From Paramoeba atlantica (Eukaryota > Discosea), in the NCBI GenBank assembly GCA_977017575.1, contig CDRNVI010000139.1, positions 124,001 through 188,000 of the forward strand: 64,000 bases of DNA, given 5' to 3'. This document shows positions 23,801-32,457 of this stretch, one piece after another (position 1 is the first letter of the stretch; every line of letters begins with the position of its first letter). The notes below the pieces were generated by a model. The model ran no database searches and had not been told where the DNA came from. It was given only the letters and a program-made list of their open reading frames with translations. Both the position numbers and the translations under genes were made by a program.

Positions 23801-25340
23801 CCAAAGGTTGCGGGTTCAAGTCCCGTTATCCACTTGTGACTTTTTTTTATCATTTTTTATTTTATTTTTCTTTCTTTTCTGTTCGACAACTTTTTTTACT
23901 TCTTTTTTTGACAAATGATTTTTATTATTTTTTATTTTCCACCCTCCACAAATAATAACCTTCGATTTTAATGAAAAACTTTTGTAAAATGTGGATATGG
24001 CGCAATGGTAGCGTGTTGGACTTCGGTTCCAAAGGTTGCGGGTTCAAGTCCCGTTATCCACTTTGACTTTTTTTTTCCATTTTGATTTTATTTTCTGTTC
24101 GACAACTTTTTTTCAATTCTTTTTTTTTCTCGTCTTCTTTTTTTCCTTTCTGACTTCTTCAAATTCTTCGAAGGTTCTGAAAACATATGACAAAGGCCAA
24201 GCAACAGGACAGTACCTTCTTCATACATATTTTAAGGTTCGCCCCAATGAGTTCTACGAAGCTCATTATCGCACATTTCAGACAAGTAATTCTCCTTTTT
24301 TATTTTTTTCCTTGCAAAAGAGTTGGAAAAATTCACACCTTTTTTTTCAAAGTGGGAATTTTAATTACAAATCGAAGAATAATTTTCATGGAAGTTCAAG
24401 AAGAAGTTGCCAGACGGATTGATGAACAACCATTGAGAGCAATCTCTTCAATTGGGTTCCATAAGGCTGCAACACAACAGACCCACTCAGCAATTGAATT
24501 CACCACAATTTCTCAAGAGAAAATGTCAATTCCATGCACAACAAAAACCCTTCAAGTCTCTTTCTGTTTCTCAAATTCTTCCCAGAATTTTTTTATATTT
24601 TGAAACCTGACCCTTTTTTTTTTTCATTTCAAGATCTACGAATCTCTCAGAAATCTCATCGAATCCCTCACGGGAAAACAACTCAAATTTGAGAGCCAAA
24701 AAGGTGCACCGCCTCCGGTCAGAAGATCAACAAGACCACCACCACAATCCCCAGCCTTGACCCTCTCAGATTCAGGAGATATTTTTAGTGAAGAACAACT
24801 GTCCTTTTCTTCTTCTTCTTCCCCCTCTCCTCTTAGGAGCTCTTTGGAAATTCAAGAGTCATATTTTGTGATTTATTCAGCTGTGAATCCCAACCTTGTT
24901 CTTGATTATCAAAAATATTCAAGTGATAAGGTGGAAGTTGTGAAATGTTTGGCAAGTGAATACAATCCAAAAAAGAAGTCACAACGATGGGTTGTGAAAC
25001 AAAGATCGATTGTGAGTCTTTGTTCTGGTCTTTCTTTGCGATTGTTAAAAACACCTTCTGGAAACCCAACTTTACGTCTTTCTGATTGCACCCCAACTCA
25101 GGTCTAGTTTTTTTCTCGAAAAGAATATTTTCATTTCTCTCTCTTTTTCCTCAAAAAAAATAATCTCACAAAAAAAAATAGAGATTTTCATTTCAAAAAA
25201 ATGAATGGACTTCGATTGTGACTGGAGAGTATGCATTGGAAGTACAACAACATCAATCCCAATCAGAGACCACATTTGTCACTGTTGCACATTCAAATGG
25301 GCAACCAAACCAACTCTTTCGTTTTGTAGGGGTTGAGTAA
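8830..25340 (+). CDS. VPS13: VPS13-family bridge-like lipid transfer protein with a C-terminal beta-trefoil
   Basis: Giant gene of dozens of short exons, roughly 3,500-4,000 residues by my estimate. VPS13 forms a hydrophobic groove that moves lipids between organelles at contact sites. It begins with a chorein domain (MFEKVVSGVLSRYLGKYIEG, then VSLDVGLRSGNVKLSNL), followed by a long RBG-repeat body with Ser/Glu-rich inserts. A VPS13 adaptor-binding region lies near 19200-20400 (WSQGLFLPSADF, FAPRYVLVNLLPIPFSFW). The conserved C-terminal block around 22550-23300 contains GGLSRGLSN, GLMSGVYGV and VASGVTGLVTKPASGALG, followed by a RPNEFYEAHYRTF-type PH-like end. After a Pro/Ser linker, the last ~165 residues look like a ricin-type beta-trefoil: QRW, QRFSF and NQLFRF stand at the three repeat ends. 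Introns are normally about 50-100 bp, but two are enlarged and carry tRNA genes (19686-19945 and 23311-24173). The start is the first ATG of the chorein domain. Confidence 0.92.
19748..19862 (+). tRNA. tRNA-Leu(CAA) with an intron, nested in a VPS13 intron
   Basis: Class II cloverleaf. The acceptor stem GGTTGGG pairs with CTCAACC, discriminator A. The anticodon stem CCAGA pairs with TCTGG, and the loop reads CTCAAG with anticodon CAA. The tRNA is split after position 37 by an intron of about 34 nt. A long variable arm (around CCTTCGG) and the T arm GTGGG-TTCGAAT-CCCAC follow. A run of T follows directly, as a Pol III terminator would. It lies in the same orientation inside the VPS13 intron at 19686-19945. 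Introns next to the anticodon in tRNA-Leu(CAA) are widespread in eukaryotes. Confidence 0.93.
23395..23466 (+). tRNA. tRNA-Arg(TCG), copy 1 of 4
   Basis: 72-nt cloverleaf: acceptor GTGGATA/TATCCAC, D arm GCGC/GCGT, anticodon stem TTGGA/TCCAA with loop CTTCGGT (anticodon TCG, reads CGA), T arm GCGGG-TTCAAGT-CCCGT. CGA is used heavily for Arg in the surrounding coding sequence, which fits amplification of this tRNA. Pol III A and B boxes are intact and T runs follow. Confidence 0.93.
23587..23658 (+). tRNA. tRNA-Arg(TCG), copy 2 of 4
   Basis: Identical by eye to copy 1 over all 72 nt, same orientation. Its leader has lost a few bases relative to copy 1 (CTCCCTCCACAAACAACC in place of the AATAATAACC form). 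Confidence 0.93.
23763..23834 (+). tRNA. tRNA-Arg(TCG), copy 3 of 4
   Basis: Identical by eye to copies 1 and 2 over 72 nt, same orientation. The preceding leader again contains the CCTCCACAAATAA block, showing that the repeat unit includes 5' flank as well as the tRNA. Confidence 0.93.
23991..24062 (+). tRNA. tRNA-Arg(TCG), copy 4 of 4
   Basis: Identical by eye to the other three copies over 72 nt; the base just before it differs (AAAAT instead of AAAAC). It is the last unit before the end of the host intron at 24173. Confidence 0.93.
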
Positions 25341-25447
25341 ACAAGTTAAGAGAGAATTTTATTTGTTTTTTCTGAAAGAAATAGCTTTTGTTTGAATTTT
25401 GGGGCTGAGCATTCATTTGAGCTCAAAAATCTCTTTTTTTAACAAAA

Positions 25448-25463
25448 GCCGAAATAGCTCAGC

Positions 25464-25495
<32 letters not shown>

Positions 25496-25520
25496 ACGTG
25501 TTCGATCCACGTTTTCGGCA
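25448..25520 (+). tRNA. tRNA-Phe(GAA)
   Basis: 73-nt cloverleaf: acceptor GCCGAAA pairs with TTTCGGC, discriminator A. D arm GCTC...GAGC, anticodon loop CTGAAGA with anticodon GAA, T arm with TTCGATC loop. It begins 107 bp after the VPS13 stop codon on the same strand and is followed by a T-rich tract (Pol III terminator). No intron. Confidence 0.95.
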
Positions 25521-25816
25521 TTATTTTTTTTATTTTTTTTTAATTTTTTTTGGTTGCGAAAACGGAGAGAAAGAAACACAGAGCTGAAAGAAAATTCGAA
25601 AAAAAATTCTGTTTTTGCTTCTTTTTTTTTATCTCTTCCACACAATGTATGTTTGTTTTGTTTGTTATCCTTTGCCTCCAATCAATCCCAAAAAAAATCC
25701 TGTTGTCTTCAGGAAAAGTGTCTGGCAAGTAAAATAATAGAAGAGACTGTCTCCTCTTAAGAGACCATCTGAAGACCATCTCAATCTTCTTGATTTGGTC
25801 CGGTAAATTATCTCAA

Positions 25817-27854
25817 TCATCCCCACTGACTCCAATTAACATTTTCTTCAACCAAGAATCCATTTTCGTCAACCAAAAAGAGGGCGCGATTTTTTTTTGA
25901 AGGTGAAAAACCGAGTTGGTAACCAAGCTGGATTTCAACTGATGATTTCATCCCGGCTAGAAGAGAAACAAAGAGGATCAAAGGAGGACCTCCTGAGAAA
26001 AAGAGATAAAAAAAGAAGAAAAAACCTAGTCCTTTCTTGCAGTGACTTAAAAAGATAAGATCACGAATCACGAGTGATCCTTCGAGCATTTTCTTTTCAA
26101 TTTTTGGTCTTCTTCTTAATTTTTGACCAGAGTAAAAATGGATGTAATCCACTTTTTCAGGATGTCTGTGTGTGGATTTCAATTTAATTTTGAAAAAATC
26201 GAAATTAAAACTTTGAAGTTGGAAAAGGGATTCAGAAGTAAAACAAAAACCTCGATAAAGAACGAGATTGTTGAAGTGGAATTGGAAAAATAGTCACAAA
26301 ATCCTGAGGATGAGCAAAATAAAGTGTATTCTGTATCCTAAATATAAAAATAGATTAAAAAAAATTTGATTTTGAAAGTACTTTGAAAAACAAAAAAAAA
26401 AAAGGAAAGAAACCTATTTCGTGTTCGAGTTGCAAAAGCAGTTGAAAGAACTGTAGGATCATCTGAAATCAAAATCGCAGTTTTTGGAGTAGATTCAACT
26501 GACTCTTGAATTTTCTTTTCAACAATTTTCAAAAATCCTTCTTCGTTTGCTTTTGGCGAAGATTCTTCCACCATTCCAAAATCCTCTAAATAATAGTTCT
26601 CAGAAACAGCTCCCTTTTCTTCCTTCTCAATCGGAGTCTTTTCCTTTGTATCAGAAACCAAATAATAGATTCCAAAAGGTGGTTCAACCTTTCGAACTTT
26701 GTTCTTCTCATCAATTTTTTTCTTTTCATTAACCATCCGATCTTCAATTAGTTCATTTTCACGAACAAATGATTTATAACTTGAAGAAATCCACAATTTG
26801 ACAAATTCATTTGGACGGACAATGTATCGAATCAATTGACTCCTCCACAGAAGAAGTTGGTCAAGAGAATGCCCTTCTTCTGTTTGACCTGAGATGAGAA
26901 ATTTGCTCTTCTCATTCAAAAATTTGAAAAGAAGAAGAGGATTCGAGGCAATCAAAACTAAGAGATTTGTCAATAAAAATAAATTATGGAGATAAAGAGT
27001 GTTGGAATAATAAAAAAACCTCTTTGTTTTTGAATAGTATTTGGTTCAAAAGGAACTTGTAATTCAATTTTTCCGACATCCTTTGGAGAACAACTGGTAA
27101 ATGACTCAAAATAACTATCCAACCCTGATAATAAAAATCAATAAATCTACACTCAAATATAAAAAGAGTTGAAAGAGAGAGAGAGAGAGAGAGGAGAGAA
27201 CCAACTCCTTCTTCACTATAGATCCACCCTCCAACTGGAACAACAGTTCTTCTCAATAAGAAAGCAGTCGCCAAAGCCGCTTGTAACCACCCAATTTCAC
27301 GAGCAAATGATTCGTTTCGAAAAGGCCATAACTTTGAAAGTTGAGTTGAATCAAAATGTGGAGATTGAGAAAATGAAAAGAAAGAGAGAAAAGAAAGAAA
27401 AAAACCAAAAGTGGAGTTGTGAGGCAATTTTTGGGATGTTGGAGTTGGTAAATCTCTTTTAGTCTTTGTCGATTGATTATTGGTAACGGTTTTGGTTCAC
27501 CTTTTTGGAGAATTCTTCCAACCCAACTAAATTTCTTCGTTGAGATTACTTTGAAAAAAAGGAAGAAAGAGAATCATCTTTGAAAAAAAGAGAAAACCTT
27601 TCGATTCCATTGTCATTTTCCCAAGCAACATTACACGTTTGATCAAAACCCTTCAAGAAAAAAAAAAGTTCAGTCGACCAAAACACAACAAAAACCCCAA
27701 AACAACTTTTTCAAACCGAAGATGAAGGGAGATAATGTCGAAGGATCTCTTGATGATCTAAGAAGTAACTTGGATCAAAAGAAATCGAAGCACACACTCT
27801 TGAACTCGGCAAAGAAAAAGAAAAAACAACAACAACACAAAACAACAACCACAT
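25817..27854 (-). CDS. Secreted/Golgi-type fucosyltransferase-like protein
   Basis: Multi-exon gene. It starts MWLLFCVVVVFSFSLPSS, a good signal peptide or signal anchor. The following exons read FDQTCNVAWENDNGIER, a Ser/Thr-rich linker, then SFAREIGWLQAALATAFLLR with RTVVPVGGW after it. Further on are FGIYYLVSDTKEK and TAILISDDPTVLSTAF, and the last exons hold LVIRDLIFLSHC and MKSSVEIQLGYQLGF, ending VNWSQWG. The AA-A-LL-RT-V-P block, a G-I-x-x-x-x-x-D-x-x-x-K block, the SDDPxVL block and a late D-x-x-x-LS block appear in the order seen in FUT8-like and O-fucosyltransferase folds (GT23/GT65/GT68 group). This is an inference by eye: the HVRRTDK arginines are not conserved (YLVSDTK here), so it may use another donor or be inactive. 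Substrate unknown. Confidence 0.5.
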
Positions 27855-28041
27855 CCGCCTCAAAAAAAAAAAACGAAAAAAACCCAAAAAAAAAATCAAA
27901 AAAGGCGAAAAACCGCTCCATTTTTTGGGGGGGGGACACTTTTTTGTGGACACCTTTTTCTTTTTTGCTTTTTCTTGTTTGGTGGTTTTTTCTCTCTTTT
28001 TCTCTTTTTGACTAAGTTTAAATATTATTACGGACCATAAT

Positions 28042-28740
28042 GTCCCAACCCTCCACCTCTACCCCCTCTCAGCCAATGCCCATAGTGTTTGGTTATTGCT
28101 CAAAGCAGCTGGAATTGAGCATAAAATCAACAATGTGGATATCATGAAGGGGGATCAGATGAAACCAGAGTTTCTTGCAAAGTTTCCTCTCCATCACATT
28201 CCAGCCTTCGAAGATGGAGATGTTTGTTTGGGTGAAGGACCTGCAATTCTCCGATATATTTGCTTTCGATGGCCTGAAAAAACTCAAAAGTACCTCCCTC
28301 TCAATCCAAAAGATCGAGCTCTCACAGAATTTGCGATGGATTGGCGCCACACTGAGTTTTACAGAAGCATGACTCCTGTCGTTTATCCTCATCTCGGAAT
28401 TGGTAATCAATCAAAGGAAGAACAAGATGCCTCTTTCGAAACTTTCAAGATCCAACTTGGCCATTTGGAGAACCTATTTTTGAAAGACAGAAAATTTATT
28501 GGTGGAGATAACCCTTCAATTGGTGATCTCGCTGTGGCCACAGTCTTCCCATTCTTCGAAGTTTCAGTTCTCCGTGAAGATGGGGGTATCAAATTATCAG
28601 ATCGTCTCCAAAAGTACCGAGATGATTTCAGTGAGGCCTTTCCACAATGGCAAGAAATTGTTGATAGTGGAGCCGAACTCAAATATGGAATCAAAATGTA
28701 CATCGCACAACAAATCGCAAAAGAGAAAGAGAAAAAATAA
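28042..28740 (+). CDS. Glutathione S-transferase-like protein, start codon unclear
   Basis: About 230 residues with both GST domains. The beta1-alpha1 start is VPTLHLYPLSANAHSVWLLL, followed by AAGIEHKINNVDIMKGDQ, the glutathione-site region FPLHHIPAFEDGD and GEGPAILRYI. The all-alpha domain contains FIGGDNPSIGDLAVATV, the conserved N-capping box and hydrophobic staple region. It resembles theta/omega-like cytosolic GSTs with Ser (LSAN) as the likely catalytic residue. No in-frame ATG precedes the VPT... segment: the nearest ATG (28040) is one base out of frame, and the frame closes at a TGA at 28009. Either an upstream exon is spliced at about 28016 (CTAAG) or one base is missing in the sequence. 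The tail is Lys-rich (AKEKEKK), and AATAAA-like signals follow. Confidence 0.82.
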   Translation, partial: VPTLHLYPLSANAHSVWLLLKAAGIEHKINNVDIMKGDQMKPEFLAKFPLHHIPAFEDGDVCLGEGPAILRYICFRWPEKTQKYLPLNPKDRALTEFAMDWRHTEFYRSMTPVVYPHLGIGNQSKEEQDASFETFKIQLGHLENLFLKDRKFIGGDNPSIGDLAVATVFPFFEVSVLREDGGIKLSDRLQKYRDDFSEAFPQWQEIVDSGAELKYGIKMYIAQQIAKEKEKK

Positions 28741-28884
28741 ATTTCTTTTTTGTCGTTTAAAACTCTTCTTTTTCCATGAACAAGGAGTCTTGAATAAGGT
28801 GTGTGTGTGTGAAACCTCCATCATCTTTGAATAAATAATCCTCGAATAAAAAAAAATCCCTGGTGTTTTTTCGAATTATAAAAA

Positions 28885-29665
28885 TTACCCCCTCTTTGCT
28901 GGTTTGATTGAACATGTCGTTGGAACATCCTAGAAAAAAAAGGACTTAACGATTAGTTTGTTTTGTTTGTTTGTGGGAAATGAAATACAAACAATTCTGA
29001 CAACTCCGCTCATACAACAACCAACCAAAACTCGAAATCCATCTTTCCATTTTTCCCCTTTCAATGAAAAAGCGTGCTCAAAAGAGTTGTTGACATAAAT
29101 CTCGAGTTTTCTTTCTGAAGTCTTCGCGACAATCTGTCCCCCAGAAAAAACAATGAGATCTTTTGTTTTTTTTTAAGTCCCTCCAAATCAACACAAAAGG
29201 AAAAACCTCAACATCCTTGTCGTGCATTTTGAGTTGAAGAGCCTTTTTTCCACGAGAAAAGAAGTCTGGAGTCCTTGCAGCAGCTGAAACTTCTTTTTCA
29301 ATGGAAATTGCTGGTCCATCATCGGTCCACTCCCCAAGATACTCTTCTGTTTTGAGAGGCACAGCACCACAAACCCAAAAACTATTTCCTGTAAGAACTC
29401 GAAATGACCACCGAATATCTCTGAAATTATGGTGAGATTTTTCAAAAGAAAAGAGAGGAAACAAAAGAGAAACAAAAATTGTTGACCCACAATCAAACGA
29501 GTCCACAACGGGATTCAAACATAAGGGAAGAGGTCCACCAGGAAAATTTGCAAACAATAAGATCTTCTCCTCCTTAACCTCTTCTTTGAAGGAGACGCAT
29601 GGAGCAGTAAAATCAAAATTGATCAAGTGTTTTGTGTTGGGCAAGACATCTCCTTTGTCTCCCAT
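28885..29665 (-). CDS. Unrecognised protein ending in CSIKPAKRG
   Basis: Multi-exon gene starting MGDKGDVLPNTKHLINFDFT. Later exons read CVSFKEEVKEEKILLFANFP, RDIRWSFRVLTGNSFWVCGA, EYLGEWTDDGPAISIEKEVS, DLIVFSGGQIVAKTSERKLE and KWKDGFRVLVGCCMSGVVR, and the last one ends DVPTTCSIKPAKRG. The composition is a soluble, beta-rich protein of around 190 residues without signal peptide or membrane segments. I recognise no family. The odd feature is the C-terminus: the octapeptide CSIKPAKR is identical to the last eight residues of three tandem genes 2-5 kb to the right that are otherwise unrelated. It is convergent with the GST gene (144 bp between stops). Confidence 0.65.
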
Positions 29666-29750
29666 CTTAAACCGAACAAGAGAAAAGCAATAACAAACAA
29701 CAAACAAACAACAAACAACAAACAAGAACAGGAATCAACGAACAAAAAAA

Positions 29751-29758
29751 TAGCGCTC
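29751..29758 (+). promoter_or_regulatory. TAGCGCTC promoter word (CSIKPAKR protein)
   Basis: TAGCGCTC 86 bp upstream of the minus-strand ATG at 29665, flanked by A/T runs. Extended identity ATAGCGCTCTAAAAAAC with the reverse complement at 54905-54925. Confidence 0.3.
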
Positions 29759-29870
29759 TAAAAAACACACACCATTTCTCTTTTGCCCACTTCTTCTTCT
29801 CTCTCTCTTCGCTCTCTTTGGAGAAAAGGAAAGAAATAACATTTGAATTGAATTGTTTGTGTTAAAATCT

Positions 29871-31073
29871 CTATTCACATTTTCGAAAAGGAGCTCGATT
29901 TTTAATTAACTCCTCACTCTTTTGAAATAAGTATTCACGTTCTGATTCCTTCCATGCCTCAGTTGCCAGAGTAGCATTGGTCCAATAAAGCAGATAATGT
30001 GTCTTGGGGATATTTGGTGCGATTGAAAGATACCCAACTGGAAGAGCACTTTCCTCTGGAGTTTTGAAGGTCCAGTCCATAAGAAAAGAAAGTGGTACTT
30101 GCAACCACGATGGTGCACTTCGGGCAATGTCAGTGTTGACGGGTCCCTAAAAACAGACAAGACAGATGAGCAAACACAATTAAAAAAAGAGAAGATAAAA
30201 AAGAGGGACAAAAAAAGAAAAAAGAGATACCGGATCATACAAAAAAATATCAATATTTTGTTGTTGTTGTTGTTCAAGACGAGAAGAGAACTCAACAGCA
30301 TAAGTTGCAAGACAAATCTTACTGTGTGCATATCGTTCCAAAGAACCAGCCACACCATACTCTTTCACACATCCAATATCTTCTTCTTTCAGAGGATTGG
30401 CCATTCGATGCATTTCCGAGATTACAAAAATGACTCTGGAAGGCCAAGAACCGTCTTGTCGGATAATCGAAGAAGAGAGGAGGAGTTGAGAAAGATGGAA
30501 ATGACCGAGATAGTTCACCCCAAAAGATTCCTCGAAACCATCTTTTGTCAACCGAGTCTCAGAAGGAACAACTGCAGCATTGAAGATCACAACATCCAAA
30601 AGAATTTCATGTTTTAAAAATCTTTCAACACATTTTTCAATCGATGAAAGATCAGATAAATCGAGTGGCCAGAGTTCTGCAGATCCATAATCGCTCACAG
30701 ACACTGAAGCAATATGAGAAGATTTTGCAAATGAATCTAAAATCAGTTCTTCAGCAGTTTTTTGGGGATCTCCAGATCGCTGTCCCAGATAAACATGACA
30801 TCCAAGAGATATCAACTCAGAAGCAATGCTCTTTCCCAAACCTCGACTTGTCCCTGTCACAAAACAATTCTTGCCTTTCAGTGGAAAACTTGGTGATGTA
30901 ATTCCATCAACCATCGTAGAAGAAAGAGATTGATAGATTGGAGTCATTCGAGACGAATCACCCCAGGAAGACCAACTGCTCTGAATCCCAAGAACGATTG
31001 TTTCCAAAAAGACCCCACCTCCCAACAACAAACCGACCACCAAAATCCCCAGACAAAGAAAAGTGGTCGACAT
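29871..31073 (-). CDS. Membrane-anchored short-chain dehydrogenase/reductase (RDH/WWOX-like)
   Basis: Classical SDR with an N-terminal hydrophobic anchor (MSTTFLCLGILVVGLLLGGG). Cofactor motif TGTSRGLG (residues ~75-82), adenine-binding LDLSDL, FNAAV in the NNAG position, catalytic Ser in VISEMHR and YxxxK as YAHSK. A poly-Gln run (EQQQQQN) precedes the only clear intron (donor GTATCT). The last exon begins GPVNTDIARSAPSWLQ and ends FRKCE. The layout matches retinol-dehydrogenase-like enzymes that face the cytosol on ER or lipid-droplet membranes. The substrate is unknown, likely a retinoid, steroid or fatty aldehyde type. The start at 31073 is the ATG directly before the hydrophobic anchor. 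Confidence 0.85.
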
Positions 31074-31426
31074 CACTTTCAAAACTCAACAAAACAAAGA
31101 GAACAAGGTTGAAAAAAAACAATCACAAATCAAAAAACCCAATTCAAAAGAAAAAAAAAGAAGAAGAGAACACTTCAAATCGACAGATTCATTCCCCACC
31201 CTGAACCACAGAAAGGAAAAAAAGAAGAACAAAAAAAATCGCACTACTCAATTCCAAAGTAATAAATGGATTTTTGTCTCATGTTTTCTCAATAAAATTC
31301 ACCAAAAGACTGACCCCTCTTTTCTTTTTCTTTCTCTTTCTCTTCTTTGCGCTCTCAAACTTTTCTGTCTTCTCTTTCTCCCCTTCATTCGAGAAGAATT
31401 GACCGTATTTTTTTTGAGGGGGTGTG
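31074..31426. other. Intergenic region with duplicated A-rich block
   Basis: Divergent gap between the SDR and the first small tandem gene. It contains an A-rich block (CCCAATTCAAAAGAAAAA, AGAACACTTCAAATCGACAG) that recurs at about 33105-33180 before copy 3. Next comes a CT-rich promoter-like segment ending just before the ATG (TTTGCGCTCTCAAACTTTTC, then CCCCTTCATT). That segment also precedes copies 2 and 3. Confidence 0.6.
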
Positions 31427-31849
31427 ATGGCCAGTGAAGATTTTATCCCAAAAATTTTGGTCAATGATGTATGGGGTTTTGTGGGAGCGTTGAAAGAGCG
31501 GACCAAGTTCAAGTATATTTTCCAATCAGAAAAGGGAAACGAGATTGTTGATGGCCTTCTCTTTCTCTTCTTACCTACTGACCTTGATTTAGAGGAAGAG
31601 AGAGAACTTGCGAAAAAGCAATTTCGAGAAATTTATTCTCTTGTGTCAAATGAGATTTTTTGTATCTGTATTAGCACTGAAGGGTATGATGCTGCACGTT
31701 TGGAAGAAGATCTTGAACTGAAAAAACTTGGTTGTCCATACACTCTCTTGACTTCTTCGTTCTTTGAACCTGAAACCTATGAAAATATTTCTTCTTGGTT
31801 TCAAAAGCACATCAATGAAAGTTGCTCAATCAAACCTGCGAAACGTTAA
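31427..31849 (+). CDS. Tandem small-protein family, copy 1
   Basis: Intron-less ORF of 140 residues starting MASEDFIPKILVND. Conserved blocks: SEKGNEIVDGLLF, QFREIYSLVSNEI, LEEDLELKKLGCPYTLLTSS, ISSWFQKHINESCSIKPAKR. It looks like a small soluble alpha/beta protein; no signal peptide, membrane segment or known motif, and I recognise no family. This copy has a longer acidic loop (LFLPTDLDLEEERELAKK) than copies 2 and 3. ATG 31427 follows a GTG and is conserved in all three copies. The intron-less form is unusual beside the intron-rich neighbours. Confidence 0.75.
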   Translation: MASEDFIPKILVNDVWGFVGALKERTKFKYIFQSEKGNEIVDGLLFLFLPTDLDLEEERELAKKQFREIYSLVSNEIFCICISTEGYDAARLEEDLELKKLGCPYTLLTSSFFEPETYENISSWFQKHINESCSIKPAKR

Positions 31850-32028
31850 AAATGAATCCAAAGTAATAAATGGATTTTTATCTCATTTTCTTCACAAAAT
31901 TCACCAAAAAAAGACCCCTCTTTTTCTTTTTCTTTCTCTTTCGCTTCTTTGCGCTCTCAAACTTTTCTGTCTTCTCTTTCTCCCCTTCATTAGAGAAGAA
32001 TTGATCGTATTTTTTTTGAGGGGATGTG

Positions 32029-32457
32029 ATGGCCAGTGAAGATTTTATTCCAAAAATTTTGGTCAATGATGGATGGGGTTTTACAGTGAATACGTTGAAA
32101 GAGCGGACCAAGTTCAAGTATATTTTCCAATCAGAAAAGGGAAACGAGATTGTTGATGGCCTTCTCTTCTTACTTGATGACTTTGATTTAGAGGAAGATC
32201 CAGAACTTGTGAAAGAGCAATTTCGAGAAATTTATTCTCTTGTGTCAAATGAGATTTCTTGTGTCTGTATTTGGCTTGAAGACTGTGATGCTGCTCAGGC
32301 ATCACGTTTGGAAGAATATCTTGAACTGAAAAAACTTGGTTGTCCATACACTATCTTGACGTCTTCATTCTTTGAATCTGAAACCTTTAAAACTATTTCT
32401 TCTTGGTTTCAAAAGCATATCAATGAAAGTTGCTCAATCAAACCTGCGAAACGTTAA
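32029..32457 (+). CDS. Tandem small-protein family, copy 2
   Basis: Intron-less 142-residue paralogue of the copy at 31427. The N-terminus is the same (MASEDFIPKILVNDGWGF), the acidic loop is shorter (DDFDLEEDPELVKEQ), and a 3-residue insert (QAS) lies in the AAQASRLEEYLELKK region. The C-terminal half including SSWFQKHINESCSIKPAKR is unchanged. The roughly 100 bp of 5' flank and the 3' flank (CCCTTCGATCGAAGACA) match copy 3. Confidence 0.75.
   Translation: MASEDFIPKILVNDGWGFTVNTLKERTKFKYIFQSEKGNEIVDGLLFLLDDFDLEEDPELVKEQFREIYSLVSNEISCVCIWLEDCDAAQASRLEEYLELKKLGCPYTILTSSFFESETFKTISSWFQKHINESCSIKPAKR

Larger units (their letters stand above)
23311..24173 (+). repeat. Tandem array of four tRNA-Arg units inside one VPS13 intron
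   Basis: An 863-bp intron between exons ending ...RYVGRDM and starting VLKTYDKGQ, about ten times the length of its neighbours. It is made of four repeat units spaced 192, 176 and 228 bp start to start. Each unit has a leader (CCCTCCACAAA, CTTCGATTTTAATGAA, TTTGTAAAA) followed by an almost unchanged 72-nt tRNA-Arg gene and a T-rich spacer. The leaders are more diverged than the tRNAs. This is local tandem amplification after one tRNA unit had entered the intron. Confidence 0.9.

Noticed and set aside
8830-25340. Many separate ORFs of 60-260 residues as individual genes.
   Set aside because: They join through GT..AG introns into one VPS13 reading with conserved domain order.
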